Notes: generated from the sequence alone by a model not told the origin. A stretch of DNA of 64,000 nucleotides from Brassica napus (GCF_020379485.1 NC_063439.1:22196098-22260097); one strand, 5' to 3'; numbered from the stretch's first letter, positions 44,811 through 60,508 are shown. Numbers and translations are program-made.

Positions 44811-47800
44811 ATTTTATAGTGATAAATTTTACTTGCGTGTAATAAGAATTATTAATTGTTATATTAAAGGAATATCAATTTCTATATTAATGGAATATCT
44901 GTTTCAATGGAGAAAAGAAGAAGAAAAAGGCAACACAAACTTATAAATTAACAACACAATATATAAAACGTAAACATAACCATTCCATAGTTTAGTGGCA
45001 GACGAGTAATCTAAATAACATTGATTCAAATGTCCTCCACTACATTTCATCATGTAGCCGATCCATTTGAATATTCTGAAAAAATATCAATCTGTGAACT
45101 GTTTTTTTAATAGAAATTTGTCGGAGTTTTTTCTTAGGTACCGGACACAGTTAATAAAAAACATGAACATATTACCGTGCGGATTGTTTTAATAGGACGA
45201 GCTACGGGAAGCCTGTTTAACAATGATGGGCCTGCCTACAAACCCTGAAACGTCTCCCCAGAATTTAGCATTGTACAAACTTTAAGATTCCGAATAACCC
45301 GAGTAGCAGAAAAGATGGGCCTGCTTTACCCAAAAGGCCCGACATCAATCGTTGAGTAAACCCAATACTACCTAAACGTAACAGTGTATACCTCCAAGTA
45401 ATTTGCATATAGGGATAACCCTAACTATCTGAATTCTTCTGTAACGTTTTGTAAAATCAGTAGGAACTTACACACCCAAGATAAAAAGAATCTTGATCAA
45501 AGTATACACACACACATGTCGAGAGATATGATTTGCTTTCTTACTAGTAAAATAAAGATTGAAAACTGAAAAAGCATAAAGATAAAAGATTTGATCATTT
45601 GTGAGAAAATGGGGGAGAGTGAGTGAGTGTTATCAAACTGTCCTGCTTTCACCGACCATTAGGCCCACAACTTCTGATATGCTCTATAAGACTTGGTAAT
45701 AACAGTGATTGTTTCACGGTTGACGGTTAATCATTATTAATTCATTACTAAATAAGTCAACAGACGAAGTAAAGAAACGAGAAACAATTGATATAATATA
45801 ACTGGTAGTTTTAACGGGTTGTATATATATATCTTACATAATATAATATAATGGGTTGCGAAAGCAAGTTACGTAACCATACTATCGTTGACAAATATAA
45901 ATTGACACCCACCTTAGTTAACGTTGTAACTAGTTAACTACGCAATGATAAAGAAGGTGGTCACTGGTCAACTATCACCAACTTACGCATACGAGAATGT
46001 GTATAAATTTTAATTTTCCAATACCAAATAAAATGTGAGACAATGAATTACGGAAATACAGGTTTGAACAGAGGGTACATTCTCTTCTCATAATATAACA
46101 AAAAAAGAAAACAATAGTCTTTGTCTAGTTTATATACACGGCTTAACGACAAAGACTAACAACAACTAAAATATCATATAAACGATGAATAAAATGGAAC
46201 ATCCATTATCAAAAAAATTAAAGGAATTAATTAGGATAAATTGGGAGCCAGCTGCATAAATGAATTTGATAACATATTAACATCTAATCATCTATCTCTG
46301 CAAACGTTCACTTTTGGGTTATTCAATATAGAATTAGAAATGGAAGAACGAGTGATAGAAATTGGTGTTTACAAGGAATACTTTATCGAGTAGGATGAAC
46401 AAAACTCCTATACTAATTGTATAAATATTATATTGGAAGCACATACCCTTTATCTTGCAATGTAAGCTAAGAAAGAAAAACAAAAGAGAGAAAGAAGTAT
46501 CCAATAATGAGCACGCACGATCACGATCCATCTTCTTCGATTGACCTATTAAAGGGAAAAAAGAGAGAGAAGTGGGGACCCTAAAGTGAAGAGACATCAC
46601 TTTTTTAATCTTAATTCGCTTGCATTTCACTGGGAAGGCATTAGTATCTTCTGAGACCTTTTAGTTAGGACCACTCTTTTGCACCTCATTTCGACACTTA
46701 CTTCCACTATAGAATCTTTGTCTCATCTCTTTGCATGTGTAAGAGAGAGAGAGAGTTTTGTCTGTACCCATCTGATTTTCACACATGCATCCGTATCTAT
46801 AGCTACATTTTTCAACATGAAATGTTTATTACTCATCAGTCACTTGTAATAATGATTACATGGAAACCTCAACGTAGAATTGTTGGATTCACATTGCTAC
46901 AGTATGAACTATGTATAATATTTCTCTTGCGTCTGTTTTCGCAAAAGTATCGCTTTGGCAAGAGATAGAGAAGAAGATGAATAACATAAGCTTTAAAACA
47001 CTACGTAATTTGTTTACAAAAAAAAAAAAAACCACTACGTAATATTTTCCATTATGCCTATTTTCTGTTTCTTTTAAGTTTTGTAACCCTAGTATTTAGT
47101 TTCCGTTTGAACCCTTATTTAACATACTCGTTCATTCTTTTTGTTATCTGACCGTGGGATGCATAATCGCTAACTCATTGTTCAGATTCAGCATATAGAA
47201 GGCGCTTAACCAAATCCTTCCACCTAGTGAACCATTTCAGCTTATATTTCGTAAGACAATAAGAAATAGAATGGGTCATAATTACATATGACATTTCATA
47301 TCATGCTTTTGTGTTGGGATACTACGTGGTAATAAGCTACACATGTTGTTAGTTATTGTGGTTTCTTTTAAGAGTACATGAACTGATGTTGATTGTACAT
47401 TGATTGGAGATGGATGAAGTCGCAAGGCCAAAACCATGATTGATTTTGTTTGTTTTGTTATTATTATATTTTCAAGTGTATAACTTTCATCACATCAACT
47501 GACGCGTTTTTCATAATTACGACCACTGCGCTTTTCTATGTATACAAAAAAATATTCAAAAGTGCGGTTCACAATTTTCAGGCGATCGCGTTGATAGTTT
47601 CATTTTGCTATTTCCTTATAAAATAAAAAATATAATAAAAATAAAATTACTTCAATATATTTAAAAAATAATATTCTTCTATATTCAAAGTAAGAATATT
47701 TTTTCCTCACATATAAAGAAAAATATCAGTTATTTTAAAAATAAATAGAAGTAAGTTAGAATATAATTAAGTTACAAAAAAAGTTAGAATATAATTATCT

Positions 47801-47987
47801 ATAAATGTTAATACAAAATCAAATACAGTATAAAATTAGTTTGGAGATGCTAAGTTTTCGTAAAACTAAACACTATTATATAATACTAATAATTACATGA
47901 ATATAATTGACATGATACCGCGAGTTTTAAGTTAAACAAGGACTATACTACCCAAATACATCACGTTTACGTTCAAACTATGATTAA
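44811..47987. other. Repeat-poor intergenic stretch between RD22 and YUC6
   Basis: No supported gene or intact element. Frames at 46334-46630 and 46735-46968 lack coding character. A small A-tailed insertion with 11-bp duplication lies at 46999-47043. The stretch at 47600-47860 is very AT-rich. Confidence 0.5.
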
Positions 47988-48592
47988 GGGTATGACTGGT
48001 TTTCTCGATACCACCCGCAAACGCAGCTTTTGCGGTTGGTAGCGGTTGTTGGCGTTTTGCAATAATCGCTCAAATCGCTCCAAACCGCTCCAAATCGCTC
48101 TGAACCTCATAAATTTAAAAGCTGGTTCCAGCTAGCGTTTGCGGTTGCGGACGGTTGCGGGAGGATAAAAAAATTCTTTTTTTTCCAAAACAATATAAAT
48201 ACAAAAATAAAAATATTCAATAAAAAAATTAAATTAGAATTATAAAAATGCTAAAATATATCTATTATATTTTAATTAATATTATAAAACTTTAAAATAA
48301 AAATATTTTCTATAATTTTTAAAAAATTTAAAGTATAACTTTCTAAATATAACTTTTATATTTATTATAATATTATTATTTTTGATATTTTTATAATTGT
48401 ATAAAATGTAAATATTATTAATTTATTATTTAACCACTGCTGCATTTGGTAGTTAATCTGTCATAAGTATTCCGCACCAATTTCTAACCGCAGAACCAGT
48501 CGTACAAATCTTTTAAAACCGTTAGAAACCGCAACCACCCGCATCTGCAAACTCCCGCAACCGCAACCGCTGCGGTTGAACCAGTCAGACCC
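47988..48592. mobile_element. TIR MITE (605 bp) with TAA duplication, PIF/Harbinger-like
   Basis: The left end reads GGGTATGACTGGTTTTC. The right end, reversed, reads GGGTCTGACTGGTTCAACC. TAA flanks both sides (47985-47987, 48593-48595). The ends contain GC-rich GCGGTTGCGG motifs around an AT-rich centre. The 3-bp TAA duplication favours PIF/Harbinger. There is no transposase. Confidence 0.75.
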
Positions 48593-49189
48593 TAAGTGTG
48601 TGAAATGCATATCTTCTATTAAAATTGGTATTCCTGTTGTTTTTTACAGCTTCTGGTTAACGATTAAGTGGTATATATAACACATGTGTGCGATTAATAT
48701 TCTCCGTTAACACACACCATTTGTGGTTTTGTTGGCTGAAAAACGAACCTAATTTGTTTAACCATATCTCCAAACACAGTTATTAAAATTAGAAGAATTT
48801 TCATATATTTACCACTTTGTTGATACTATTATTCATGTTTATCATTACTAAAAAGATATTTTCAAAAATACATTCTTCATTATGAGGCAAAAGAGTCTTA
48901 TACATTTATTCTATATATATAATAAGTAATTAGTTAAATAAAAAAAACTTAATTTTTTTCTTTCGAATTATATTTTTTTTAATTCAAACTTTTTTATAAT
49001 TATTTTTTTCGAATGATTTTTTTTACAAAATTGTTTTTTTTTTCAAATTTTCATTTTGAAATTCGAAAATTCTTTTTGATTTTTTTTTTAAATTTAAGTT
49101 TTTTTAAAAAAATTTAATTTGTTTTAAAATATTTATTTATATATTTATTAGAACCTTAAACTCCACATTCTAAAAATCATGCATCACGC

Positions 49190-49829
49190 TAGGGGTGGGC
49201 TTTATCTGATATCCGAAGCCGCACCCGAACCCTATCCGAAATCCGAACCGAAGTAGCAAAATATCCGAACGGATATTGAATTAGGAGAGATTAGATATCC
49301 AAACCCGAACGAGTAATATCCGAACCCGAATGGATATCCGAAGATAACCAAACATATGTATAATTAACCTTATATTTCTAGTTTACATCTCTCATTTTAT
49401 ATAAAATATTTATATTGATATACAATTACGGAAAAAATGATTTGTTACACACTTAAAATGCATGTCAAGCTTTTTATTTCAAGAATTAACAAAAATTTAT
49501 ATCAAAATTTTAAAAACAATAACTAAATTAATGTCTTTTTAGTTTCAAAATGTTATGTCCAAATCCATTAACCATTCAAACTATTAAAAATAAAAAAAAT
49601 AGTTAAATGAAAATTATATTTTTTAAATACAAAAAGTTTTGAAAAATGAAAAATTTAATTTTTTTTTTCAAAATCTAAATATTCGAACCCGATCCGAAAT
49701 AACCAAATCCGAACTAAAAATGCATGAACCCGACCCGAATAACAGAAATATCCAAACGAATTCTATACCTCTATACCAAAATACCCAAAAATCTAAAATT
49801 CCCGATCCGAACCCGAAAACCCACCTCTA
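49190..49829. mobile_element. Non-autonomous hAT element (640 bp)
   Basis: The ends are TAGGGGTGGGC and, reversed, TAGAGGTGGGTTTTCGG. The flanking 8-mers CATCACGC (49182-49189) and CATCACCC (49830-49837) differ at one base. Subterminal ATCCGAACCCGAA motifs are repeated in both orientations. The single mismatch in the duplication suggests an older insertion than the hAT at 2109. Confidence 0.8.
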
Positions 49830-50610
49830 CATCACCCCTCAACTTTAAAACCTAAGTTTATATTAGTTAATAGGGTTATAAATGTTTTTTTTCTCTTAAA
49901 AAATAAGAGTAAAACTGATTAATGTAAAGTGATATTATAAATATGGTATTTTTGATAGTTTCTCTTGAAATTAATATGAGTCACATTTTTTTTCGTAGAA
50001 AGATGGAAAATAAAAACATTGGTGAAGTTTGGTGTGGCCTTTATTAGTTAAAATCCTCGTGAGTAATTATGGAGAGATGTATCTTCACGTCAAATCTGGT
50101 GAGTGACAGATATTTAAAATCCGAGATTACTCCTTTTTAATCATTGATCAATCAAAGCTTCAACGAGCCATAACCGTTAGATTATAGGATCAGACACGTT
50201 TGACTGCTAGTCTTACCGTCCGATCTTCATTTCCAATTTTAATTGAATTTATCGAAAACAAATCTCTGACGGACAAAAATTGAAATGGTCCATTTGAGAC
50301 CGTTAAGATCATGAATGCGAAGGACCAGTGAGAGTTTAAAGCTTTTGGAATCGGGTGGTTCATAGAGAACTAGGACCCATGAGTGCCAAATGTACGAGAG
50401 CGGCTGGGTCGTCCAGCGAGATTACTTCCCTTGTTGTGGAGGAGAAGAATATGCACTTACCAGCATATGGACCACATTTCCCTATTTTCACCAATGTGTG
50501 TATACGATGTCTATTTTTAATTAAGTTTCAAACTTATTTCACTCATTGTTTGTCTAAATGAAATATCAACTCAGCTACAAATAAAGCTTACTTCCAAATA
50601 TAAGAAAATA

Positions 50611-50645
50611 CTAGATGTTGACCCGCACATCCGTGCGGATTTTAT
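50611..50645 (-). mobile_element. Helitron 3' terminus, 5' end not identified
   Basis: On the minus strand the sequence ends CAACATCTAG at 50611, after a hairpin (CCGCACGGATGTGCGGG), and A precedes it on the plus strand. The body would extend rightwards, possibly to or beyond the MITE at 51511. No matching TCTATACTATTAAA end was found. Confidence 0.6.
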
Positions 50646-51510
50646 CCTTTCTATACTAAAATATCCTAATTTATATAACATTATTATGTAACAATACCAT
50701 CTTACATAATTTTATATTTTATTTCTAAAATTTAGAATTTATATAGAAATTAAATTAAACTAAACCTATATAATAGAGAAGAATTTTTTTTAGGATACTA
50801 TTAAAAACAACAAAACTTATTTTGAAAAAAGAAACTATAATATTTTGTACTTGCAAAATAATTTTATAGTAAATATCTTATTTGAGAAATTGTTTGAAAT
50901 ACACCAACTTAGATAGCATTCTAAAAAAATGTAATTAAAGATATCATAATATTTGAGCTAAGGATTTAACGATTATTGTTTAGGATTTATTATTTAGGTG
51001 GTGAAGTTGAGTTTCTAAACTTCTGTAAATAATTCTTATATATTTATAAATACTTTGAGAGGGTTAATTTTATCTTTTAATTATAATATTATTAAATATG
51101 AAATAAAATTAAAATTTGTTGGAATTATGTTATATACTGTAACATTACACCAGTTTGAAAAATGAGTGTTCTCTTCGTATAAAATAGTGTTGGAATATTA
51201 ATCTTTTTGATATATATAGATCATTTATGCTATGATATTAGTAAGCATATAAGTGATAAAAGTGTGTTCATGTTTAATGTATTCGTTCAGATATACATTT
51301 ATTTTGTATATATATTGTTCTTCCGTTTATGGTTGGAATAGGAGATGTAAAACTTTATATATAGTGATTAATAAACCAAATTGATATAGTTTTTAAATAT
51401 TAAAATGAAATGGTGATTATTTGTCAGCACTATGATTTGTGAGTTCTCTAGTCTTTAACTATGTTTTCACTGAAAGTGATTTGTCATACGTTCTAGTCTC
51501 TGCACTATAT

Positions 51511-52985
51511 GGGGCTGTTTGTTTCACCATTTGTCATCTCCATCCAAATGATTCATTTGTATGATCTATTCAGATGATCCATTCACATTTTTGTGATTGT
51601 TTGTTTGTCCATCCACATGGTTCATCTAGATGAATCATCTAAATGGATCTTATGTTTGTTTCTTTATTTTCATTTTCATTCAAATGAGTTTAGTAAACAA
51701 ATTACCAAAATACCTTTGTGTGGGTTTAATCATATGTTTGATATTAATTTTAACTATATTACATTTAATTATTTAGTTTAATATATTTACATTAGAATTA
51801 TTTCAAAATTAACGAATTTTCTTTTTGCGGTTTGGGCGGGAAAAAAAAGTTTTTTTTTGGTTTTAGCGAGAAAACACATTTTTCGGTTTCGGCGGAAAAA
51901 CAAGATTTTTCGGTTCTAGCGGGAAAACGAGATTATTCGGTTTTGGCGGGAAAATACAAATTTTCGGTTTTGGCGAGAAAACACGTTTTTGTAGTTTTGG
52001 CGGAAAAAGACGTTTTCGACAGAAAAACACGTTTTTGCGGTTTTAGAGGGAAACACATTAAAATGAAATTTTTCGGTTTTGGCGAGAAAACGAGATTTTT
52101 CGTTATTGGCGGGAAAACGCGTTTTGCAGTTTTGGCAGGAAAACATGTTTTTGGCGGAAAAATGCGTTTTTGCTGTTTCGGTGAAAAAACGCATTTTGCG
52201 GTTTTGGCGGAAAAACACGTTTTTGGCGGGAAATGTGTTTTTGCTGTTTTGGCGGGAAAACACGTTTTTGCGGTTTTTACGGGAAAACGCGTTTTTTGCG
52301 GTTTTGACGGGAAAACGCGTTTTTGCGATTTTGGCGGAAAACACGTTTTGGCGGGAAAACACGTTTTGGCGGGAAAACGTGTTTTTGCGGTTTTGGCGGA
52401 AAAACACGTTTTCGCAGGACAACGCGTTTTTGTGGTTTTTGCAGAAAAACGAGATTTTTCGGTTTTGGCGGGAAAAATACGTTTTTGCAATTTTGGCGGG
52501 AAAATGTGTTTTTGTGTTTTGGCGGAAAAATGTGTGTTTGGGGTGTTAGCGTGAAAACATGTTTTTTTTGTGATTTTGGTATGAAAACATGTTTTTCGGT
52601 TTTTGCAGAAAAATACGTTTTTGCAATTTTGACGGGAAAACACATTTTTGCAATTTTGGCGAAAAATTGCGTTTTTGGGTTTTTTTAGGTTTTTGCGGAA
52701 AAACGTGTTTTTGTCAGTTTTCGTATGTGACAAAAATGATATTATTTTTAGGTTTGTAATTTGTGAATTACATTAGGGGTATAATAGACATTATACCATT
52801 TTGAATGAACTATTTCCATTCAAATGATCCAAATTGGTTCAGCTGAATGGACTTTAAAATTAAGCTTAAATTTCCCAAAGTCATCCGAATGATCCATCTG
52901 AATGAATTGTACTTTTAGTGCCTAAACAAAAAAAACTCTCATCTTCATCCAAATGACTCATCCAGATGGAGAAACAAACAGGCCC
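51511..52985. mobile_element. TIR element (1475 bp) filled with E2F-like motif array
   Basis: The left end reads GGGGCTGTTTGTTTCACCAT. The right end, reversed, reads GGGCCTGTTTGTTTCTCCAT. TAT flanks both sides (51508-51510, 52986-52988). Long imperfect inverted subterminal regions contain CATTTGGATGA / TCATCCAAATG motifs. The central 0.9 kb is the GGCGGGAAAA array. GGGCCTGTTTG-type ends with a 3-bp duplication suggest PIF/Harbinger, though TAT rather than TAA leaves this open. Confidence 0.75.
51825..52735. repeat. Large degenerate array of GTTTTGGCGGGAAAACACG units
   Basis: About 35 or more units of roughly 25 bp follow the pattern GTTTTGGCGGGAAAA, then CACGTTTTTGCG. The exact core TTGGCGGGAAA occurs near 51943, 52105, 52225, 52248, 52347, 52363, 52463 and 52492. 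The motif matches the E2F consensus. Open frames on both strands here come from the repeat and are not genes. Confidence 0.85.
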
Positions 52986-53014
52986 TATGTATTTTATCAT
53001 TTTAAAACATAAAG

Positions 53015-53053
<39 letters not shown>

Positions 53054-53287
53054 TTTTGGTGATGACCGAATAATAGCTTAATGACTCCACTTGGTTTGAG
53101 TCGCCGGGGTTTGCTCCCAAATTTTCATTGACGTGAGACAAATTGTAGGCTTATTTTGAGGTCAAAATAATAATTACAATTTAGGATTGTATAACTTGAA
53201 GCCCGTTAAAAGAAAGATGATGTAGTCGAACCTTGATCAATTAACAGGTCGAGCATCCGAATAAAACTTAAAGCGGGAAGTAAACTA

Positions 53288-53551
53288 CTCCGTTTGTTCC
53301 TTAGAGATCTATTTTTTAGAAAAAAAAATTGTTTCAAAAAGATATATTTTTTATATTTTTAATACATTAATTAATAAAAAATTATACTTTTCAAAAAATA
53401 CAATTGTATTTAATAAAATCTCATTGGTTAAAAGTTATTGGGAATAATTAATTAACAAAAACAATGTATTGGAAAATACAATTTTAATTATTTTCTTAAT
53501 AAGTGTGAAAAAACTATAACATGGATCTTTTAGTTTTAGGAACAGAAGGAG
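53288..53551. mobile_element. Stowaway-type MITE (264 bp)
   Basis: The ends CTCCGTTTGTTCCTTAGAGA and, reversed, CTCCTTCTGTTCCTAAAACT are flanked by TA (53286-53287, 53552-53553). The interior is AT-rich. Confidence 0.8.
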
Positions 53552-53798
53552 TAAAAATGAATAAAAATGAAGCTGGAACTGCCATCACCACAGATTCATT
53601 TGCATTAAAATTGACTATTTACAATGTTTGGGTTTGCGTGATAGAGTTGAAATCACTTTTTTCACCCAAAAAAACTAGAAATGAATGAAAAATGGCCAGG
53701 AAAATGCAGTTAGGAGCCTTACGTCTTAACTCCCTTCTTTTACGGCATTTTGTGCCAACTTCCGTTTAAGAGAAATTAACTGTAGGAATTGATTCTAA

Positions 53799-54135
53799 GG
53801 CTGTAACTGGTTATTCCTAATAGGAATACATGGAATAAAAGGAATAATTATATGTGGAATGGGAAAAATTGGAATGATAAACAAAATGGAATAAAAACTG
53901 AAATTTGTTTTGGAATTGGAATTCCAATCATCCCACACATTCACGATCATTTTTGATCTGGAACAAATGGAAAAGATTTTACAAAGGATTTGTTTTTAAG
54001 TTTTATTCCATTTTTGGAATATGTGGAATTGATTTCAAAAGGTTTTCCATGTAACTGGTAAATATTTTTTGTAATTCTGTGGAATGATGCATTCCAAACA
54101 ATTCTATTCCAAAATTTAGCATTCCAGTTGCAGCC
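53799..54135. mobile_element. Tourist-type (PIF/Harbinger) MITE (337 bp)
   Basis: The ends GGCTGTAACTGGTTATTCC and, reversed, GGCTGCAACTGGAATGC are flanked by TAA (53796-53798, 54136-54138). Internal GGAATA / TATTCC motifs are repeated in both orientations. Confidence 0.8.
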
Positions 54136-54295
54136 TAAATACTTCAAGTTCATGCTAAAAGATCTCTCATAAAAAAATGGACGTATTATTTAAAAACTAA
54201 TATATTTGAACAATTCATTAAAACCCCAACAAATTACTATATATGTCCACAATTAATTGGTAGTCTTTATCATTGTGGTAATTATTAAATATTAA

Positions 54296-54658
54296 GGGGT
54301 GAATTCAATATAACATTGAAGTGATTTGATTTTAATGGAGTTTTAGATGATTTCAATAAGTTGCAGAGATTTAGTTGATTTTTTGTTAAACCGCTATAGA
54401 ATATAACCTAAAACCATGAGATTTGAGTTTTAATTTTTTTAACTAAGAAACTCCACCTAAACACTCTAAAATCATCTAAAAACTTTAAAACTCCACAAAT
54501 TAAATTTTTTTCAATAACAATGAATTTTAGAGTATTCTACGAAATGTTAAGTTCAATAACAGTCGATTTTAAATGAGTTTTTAAAATTCATGTTTGAATA
54601 ATAGTGAATTTGTCATTTTAATATAAATCACATAAAACTCTCATTTAAATGTACCCCC
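54296..54658. mobile_element. Tourist-type MITE (363 bp)
   Basis: The left end GGGGTGAATTCAATATAAC and right end, reversed, GGGGGTACATTTAAATGAG are flanked by TAA (54293-54295, 54659-54661). Inner inverted motifs include AAAACTCCA / TGGAGTTTT. Confidence 0.75.
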
Positions 54659-56805
<2,147 letters not shown>

Positions 56806-57052
56806 CCCCTCTTCTTCTTGGGGCAGATGATCATCAATTCCCACCACGATCACTCTCACTAAATTTCATTTTCATTTTTTCTATCCCCAATTTGCATTGC
56901 AGCTGGAGATAAGTCTTAATTTACATCACGCCCCCATCCTCCCCTTGAAACCCAAACCATCAATTTTCTTCTTTGATCGCTACCCGTCTTCAAGTTATGT
57001 ATTTTTCTTGACAGAAACCTTTCATCTCTCAACCGTTTATTATTAATCTACT

Positions 57053-59723
57053 TTAGGCTTGATCAGGTTTACTTGACATGAACACTTGGATATGTCTATG
57101 GGCTTGATCAGATTTTCTTGAACACTCGTATATATCTTGAGCTATTCTCTTTGCATCCATTGATGCTCCCGAAATCCCACGTTTTGTGAACCCCACCGCA
57201 TATAGCCCACATTCCCCTCTCCATCCCTCCGGAAACTCTTGTATTGGGAATCCATCTTTCTTACTAAACATTTTATTTTCCTGCAAAATTATTTGTTTAT
57301 TAGAAAAAGATGTAATGCGACCTCTTGATAAATATATATTTGTATATTCTTACGAAAAGATAATTTTGATAAAGATTTTAATGATCGTTTTAAACAAAAG
57401 TGAACATATGTAAAATAACTATATTATCATTATTGACTACCTTTAGCCAAGAGGGTACGTTGCTTTTGTAGCCAGTTGCCAATATTATGGCATCAAATCT
57501 CTCCTTTTTCCCGTTATCGAACTCAACTTCGTGCCGTTTTAACCTTCTTATCCCCGAACACACCTTTTGTTATTACAAATCAAATATCACAATCAATAAA
57601 CCGGTTATTAGTGTAAATATATATGATTGAGATATACGGTACCTTGATATCTCCTGTTTTGATCTTGGCAAGCGTCCCCACGTCGAGAACCGGGGTTTTG
57701 CCGGTGAGATTTTTGAGCTCCAATGGACCTAACCGGGGTCGGTTAAGACCTAACAGGGTGGTATCCCCGAGGATGAACCGGGAAACAACCAAGAGGAAAC
57801 GGTCAACAAGCCGGATGGGCAACCATCTGAGTAACAACATGGACAGCCCAAAAGTTGAAGTACCCAACATCTCTCGTGGTAGGACGTGCACCTTCACCAG
57901 TTAAAAATAAACAATTAGCAAATATGGATTTATAAACCTCAGAAGAGAACATCATATTCTATCTATATTTTAAATGTTTAGAGACTATGATTTTTGTGAG
58001 AATGTTTGCGCGTGCTTGTGATAATCCCAATAAAGCTTGTATTCTTATAGTTCTCATTCTCTACAAATACTATAAAAATAGTATTTCCGAATTACAGAAA
58101 TTAGGTAAACCTCTTTATTTAAAAAACTATATTAACAAATTGTTGGAACTTGAAGTCACAAGGGCCTAAAAAGACAGAATAAAATCTTACGGATGAATAC
58201 CATCCTTTGCATTTTCAGTATTAAAAAAAAAACAGACTAATAAAAAAATCAAATGTGAATATTATCAAACTGAAAAGCAAAAGAAGTATAAACTATTTTC
58301 AAATTGTTACTGTAAAAGTAAAAGCACACAAAAATTAACAGCGTGCAAGAACGTTTCTTCTGAAATCTCCAGCTAGTATTAAAGAGACACTAATGATTAA
58401 ACTACAATTAGTTTGTATAAATAATTGGGTTCTTTATGAAAATAGTACAAACGAAATAGATTTTTTTGAAACACTTATTAGTATTGATAAAATCTTGTTA
58501 AAGGGATTCGATTAATAAGAAGAGTAAAGAAAATTTTGGAAAAACATCTTCAAGTTAATGATGTTTAAGATGGAATGATGAGTGTTAATATGTTATCAAA
58601 GTTCTTTTCATCTTTTCAAATATTTGAGGAACATATTTTTTGTTCTCTCTAAAGTTCGTTTAACTTAAAACATATTCATAAACGGGTTAAGGGATATTAT
58701 CTTGTACAATCAAAATCAAATAATCTTATATCGATTTCAACCAAAAATCAGGAAAACACAGAATCATGAAAAGTGTAGGTAATATTTCTTTTTCTTTTGA
58801 ACTTGAAAGTAGGTAATATCTTGAGTTTGAAAAATAAGTTAAGAATATCAGAAGATCAACACGAATTAAAAAAAAAACAATTATGTGATTCTTCTAGCAT
58901 AGAAGAACTCTACCAAATATGAAAGAGCCAAAAAAAAAACTAATATCGGTACGCATAAGAAAACGTTGATTTAATAAATCTCAAAACTTCTTAAAATAAG
59001 AAGAACGAAAAAAAAAATACTCACAGCGTCTCTGACAACGAGAGAAGGCTGAGCACCGAAGTTGCATAGATCCAAACAAACCTCCATGCCGGAGTTTCCA
59101 CATCCGACGACCAAAACCCTTTTTCCTGCGAAATCTCCACCGGTCTTATAATGACTCGTGTGCTTAACTACCCCCGTGGCCGCAAACTTCTCCATCCCCT
59201 CAAACCTAGGGACCACCGGCTCTGCATTCTCCCCCGTCGCAGCCACCAACCACCGGCAAACATACTCCGTCATGCCTTCTTTACCCACGCTCCTCACTCG
59301 CCACATCCCGAGTTTCTCATCAAACTCCGCCGACTCGACCGTCTGACCAAACTCCGGTCGTATATCGAACCTACGAGCGTAGTCCTCGAGGTACTCGATG
59401 AACTGCTGTTTTGTCGGATAAGTTGGGAAGTCAGCGGGAAAGGGCATAAGCGGAAGCTCGCAGAATTGCTTTGGAAGGTGGAGACTGAGGCGGTCGTATG
59501 TCTTGAGCTGCCATAGTGACGCTATGCAGTTTGATCTCTCGAGTAATACCGAAGTTATTCCTTTCTCTTTGAGACAAGCCGCCGTCGCTAGTCCTGACGG
59601 TCCGGCGCCTACGATCACCGGACCGGTGAAGACGCAGATGCGGCGTTGTGACGTCATCATGCCGTGGTTGGAGGACAAGTAGTCATTCGCTAGGTTACCT
59701 TCCATCTCTTTCTTCCAATCCAT
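57053..59723 (-). CDS. YUC6: YUCCA6 flavin-containing monooxygenase (auxin biosynthesis)
   Basis: Four exons, 59723-59025, 57891-57643, 57563-57441 and 57280-57053, give 432 residues. YUCCA enzymes convert indole-3-pyruvate to indole-3-acetic acid using FAD, NADPH and O2. The FAD motif GAGPSG is at 39-44 and the NADPH motif GCGNSG at about 207-212. The FMO-type segment is [20 protein letters not shown] and the conserved late motif is [14 protein letters not shown]. Exon 2 starts [19 protein letters not shown], strongly YUC6-like, and location next to RD22 agrees with AT5G25620. Intron 1 is 1.1 kb. The C-terminus is about 15 residues longer than I recall for Arabidopsis YUC6 (417) because of a short tandem duplication (SDQA ... 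KPDQA). A TATA box lies at 59780-59787. Cytosolic or ER-associated action is inferred from the family. Confidence 0.95.
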
Positions 59724-59778
59724 TAAGAAAGCTAAACCAAGAATCGTTTCTCTCTTTTCTTCTCTTGTTTTTACTGCA

Positions 59779-59788
59779 ATATATATAG
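59779..59788 (-). promoter_or_regulatory. TATA box of YUC6
   Basis: CTATATATAT on the minus strand lies 56-65 bp upstream of the ATG, in a GC-richer context (AAGCCCCTC), and fits a start site around 59750-59760. Confidence 0.5.
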
Positions 59789-60508
59789 GAGGGGCTTGGT
59801 GTGTATTTGTAATGTATTTTAAGTACTTATTCTTAAGAGGATACGAGAAGGGTTTGCAGTAGAGAAGTGATGGTGGTGGTGACAGTATTTAAGGGCAAAG
59901 GACAGATTGAACCATTTGACATTTAAAGCCTGGAGTAAGAATAAAAAGAGGGATGGTAAAGAAAGGTATTTCTTCAAAATATTTATAATTGATTTCTTGA
60001 AGAGAATAATTAATATTATGCGATGGGAATCAAAGAGGTTAGGGTTTGGATTGAGTCTGCCGAAAATGAGGGAGAGCAAATCTTATCCAAATAAGAAGAA
60101 TGAGTAAAGAGAGTGAGATATTATCGTTGATTTGTGTTTTGCTGAGAGTAGAAACCGGATGATGATCAGAGGCTGAGAGAACTACGGGTCTCTTAAATCA
60201 CCATTAAAACTTATAGAAGAGAGAGATATATATAAATTGTTAGTTGTGACTTATGATGTGACTATCTCTCATATGTGTGTATATATATGTGTTTCAAATA
60301 CTTAAGTAGGAGTTTATATATTTAATGGAGTTCTCTTTTTTTCCCACCTATGAGTTTTTTTTGTGCTCCACTACACTTTTTGACTCTTTACCTCATTGAA
60401 ATCTCAAAGATTGATGCAATTAATCTTTTGATTATCTTATGATCACTTAATGTCTCCACAAATAATATGAGTTTATATACAGTATAGAGTATTTGTATTT
60501 TTGTGTCT

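Noticed and set aside
46334..46968. Two frames of 98 and 77 codons
   Set aside because: Biased composition, no start context, no splice partners and no family resemblance.
51832..52733. Long frames on both strands (up to 266 codons)
   Set aside because: All are produced by the GGCGGGAAAA array, which lacks stops in several frames. The repeated KTAKTRFPAK-like pattern is not a protein family.
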